From Schaedlerella sp. (lineage in GTDB: Bacteria; Bacillota; Clostridia; Lachnospirales; Lachnospiraceae), in the NCBI GenBank assembly GCA_020024595.1, contig JAHHTO010000007.1, positions 1 through 34,052 of the forward strand: 34,052 nt of DNA, given 5' to 3'. Position 1 is the stretch's first letter. Each line of letters opens with the position of its first letter. Made by a program: the position numbers and the translations under genes. Below are positions 33,513-34,052 of the stretch, one piece after another. Under the pieces are notes generated by a model, which saw nothing but the letters and a program-made list of their open reading frames with translations, had not been told where the DNA came from and did not search any database.

Positions 33513-34052
33513 GTTCCAACCTCCTTTTTATCAAATGTATTGAGAAAAAAGCTATTAGAAAATTGCCTGCTAGCAAAATTCCGACACAAAATAAATTTCC
33601 ATAATAAATAGGTGCCACCCAATACCTCGGGCTTAGAAAAAATAGATTGGGATAATATCGTTCTTGGAAAACAGTTAATACATAATATAGGATAAACGGA
33701 ACAGCATATGCCATATATCTATTTCTTGTAGCCACTGCTGCGGCTCCTCCCACAAGTGCCCAAAATGCCCCATCTAAAAACATCCTCCAAAAACTCACTA
33801 CTACTTGTCCAACTAAGATTGTTATATTGCTTTCATTTGTACTCAATGATGGGAAACGTGAAAAGCCTCCAATACTAACAAAAAGTAAGATTAGCATTGC
33901 AAAACTCACCATCAATCCACCAGACATCCAAAGACCTGCTACTTTCCCTAAACAATATTTCGTTTTACTTGTTCGGATGACATAAAACAGTGAGAATCTA
34001 CTTCTCAGTTCATTCTCCGTATTTTCTCCAGCCGCAATGCACACCGCAACAG
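33505..34052 (-). CDS. ABC-2 type permease subunit, partial (5' end outside window)
   Basis: The last about 180 codons of a permease gene that enters from beyond the right edge; the frame stays open to base 34052, so the true start is not in this window. A GTG at 34044 is only an internal codon. About four hydrophobic segments are visible (for example GLWMSGGLMVSFAMLILLFVSI and YMAYAVPFILYYVLTVF). The IAAGENTENE and RTSKTKYCLGK stretch resembles the soluble link between membrane segments 2 and 3 in ABC-2 permeases of bacitracin- or lantibiotic-resistance exporters. It overlaps the next permease by eight bases. Confidence 0.65.
   Translation of the reverse strand, partial: VAVCIAAGENTENELRSRFSLFYVIRTSKTKYCLGKVAGLWMSGGLMVSFAMLILLFVSIGGFSRFPSLSTNESNITILVGQVVVSFWRMFLDGAFWALVGGAAAVATRNRYMAYAVPFILYYVLTVFQERYYPNLFFLSPRYWVAPIYYGNLFCVGILLAGNFLIAFFSIHLIKRRLEHA

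Noticed and set aside
1..34052. CRISPR arrays, insertion sequences, attachment sites, tRNA or rRNA genes
   Set aside because: No regularly spaced direct repeats, transposase-like frames or terminal inverted repeats were found, and no tRNA or rRNA sequence was recognised. The strong inverted repeats all sit where terminators are expected.

Overview
The window looks like chromosomal DNA of a Gram-positive, low-to-moderate GC anaerobe of the class Clostridia, most likely family Lachnospiraceae. Reasons: strong AGGAGG-type ribosome binding sites, short intergenic gaps closed by strong hairpins between convergent genes, a T-box leader, a Csp-like S8 peptidase, DUF4358- and DUF5721-like proteins, and a YitT protein. 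No rRNA, tRNA, CRISPR array, insertion sequence or prophage was seen. The genus cannot be fixed from the sequence alone.

Layout. 1-5.2 kb: pyrC (+) behind its own promoter, then (-) a YitT-family membrane protein, a bacteriohemerythrin and the zinc-ribbon Nudix enzyme NudC, then (+) a D-2-hydroxyacid dehydrogenase. 5.2-8.3 kb: (-) a divergent signal peptidase II and a zinc-ribbon/helical-repeat protein, then (+) a cytosolic-type S8 peptidase. 8.35-9.85 kb: (-) an unusual ClpX with its own promoter. 10.05-16.7 kb: one long (-) operon that starts at a near-consensus promoter (16774-16802) and reads GDSL-like hydrolase, DUF4358 protein, MBOAT acyltransferase, DHHW/AlgX-like protein, rluF, ligA. 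16.9-17.4 kb: (+) a small DUF5721-like protein. 17.4-21.1 kb: a (-) three-gene ABC operon (ATPase, secreted and anchored CARDB-like protein, MacB/FtsX permease). 21.3-22.9 kb: (+) a T-box leader and the branched-chain amino acid carrier brnQ. 23-25.1 kb: (-) hisH, hisF, ung. 25.2-27.3 kb: (-) an OmpR-type regulator and histidine kinase. 27.5-31.75 kb: (-) an ABC ATPase and a giant FtsX permease with a coiled-coil insert. 31.97 kb to the end: (-) an AT-rich ABC-2 type exporter (two permeases plus ATPase), whose first gene runs off the window.

How the genes work together. The 10-16.7 kb operon pairs a membrane O-acyltransferase with two SGNH-type extracytoplasmic proteins, the arrangement expected for O-acetylation of a cell-surface polymer. 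Its MBOAT protein lacks both usual histidines (Asn280 and Tyr320 instead), while its DHHW partner keeps a full Asp-x-His...Ser set. The two FtsX-type ABC systems and the terminal exporter make the right half rich in envelope transport. A two-component system lies just downstream of the giant FtsX pair.

The main points for a second look are the MBOAT active-site substitutions, the ClpX that has lost the RKH-loop sequence, a pair of mutually exclusive hairpins covering the hisH ribosome binding site, and the coiled-coil FtsX permease. I saw no clear evidence of a wholly new defence or mobile system.
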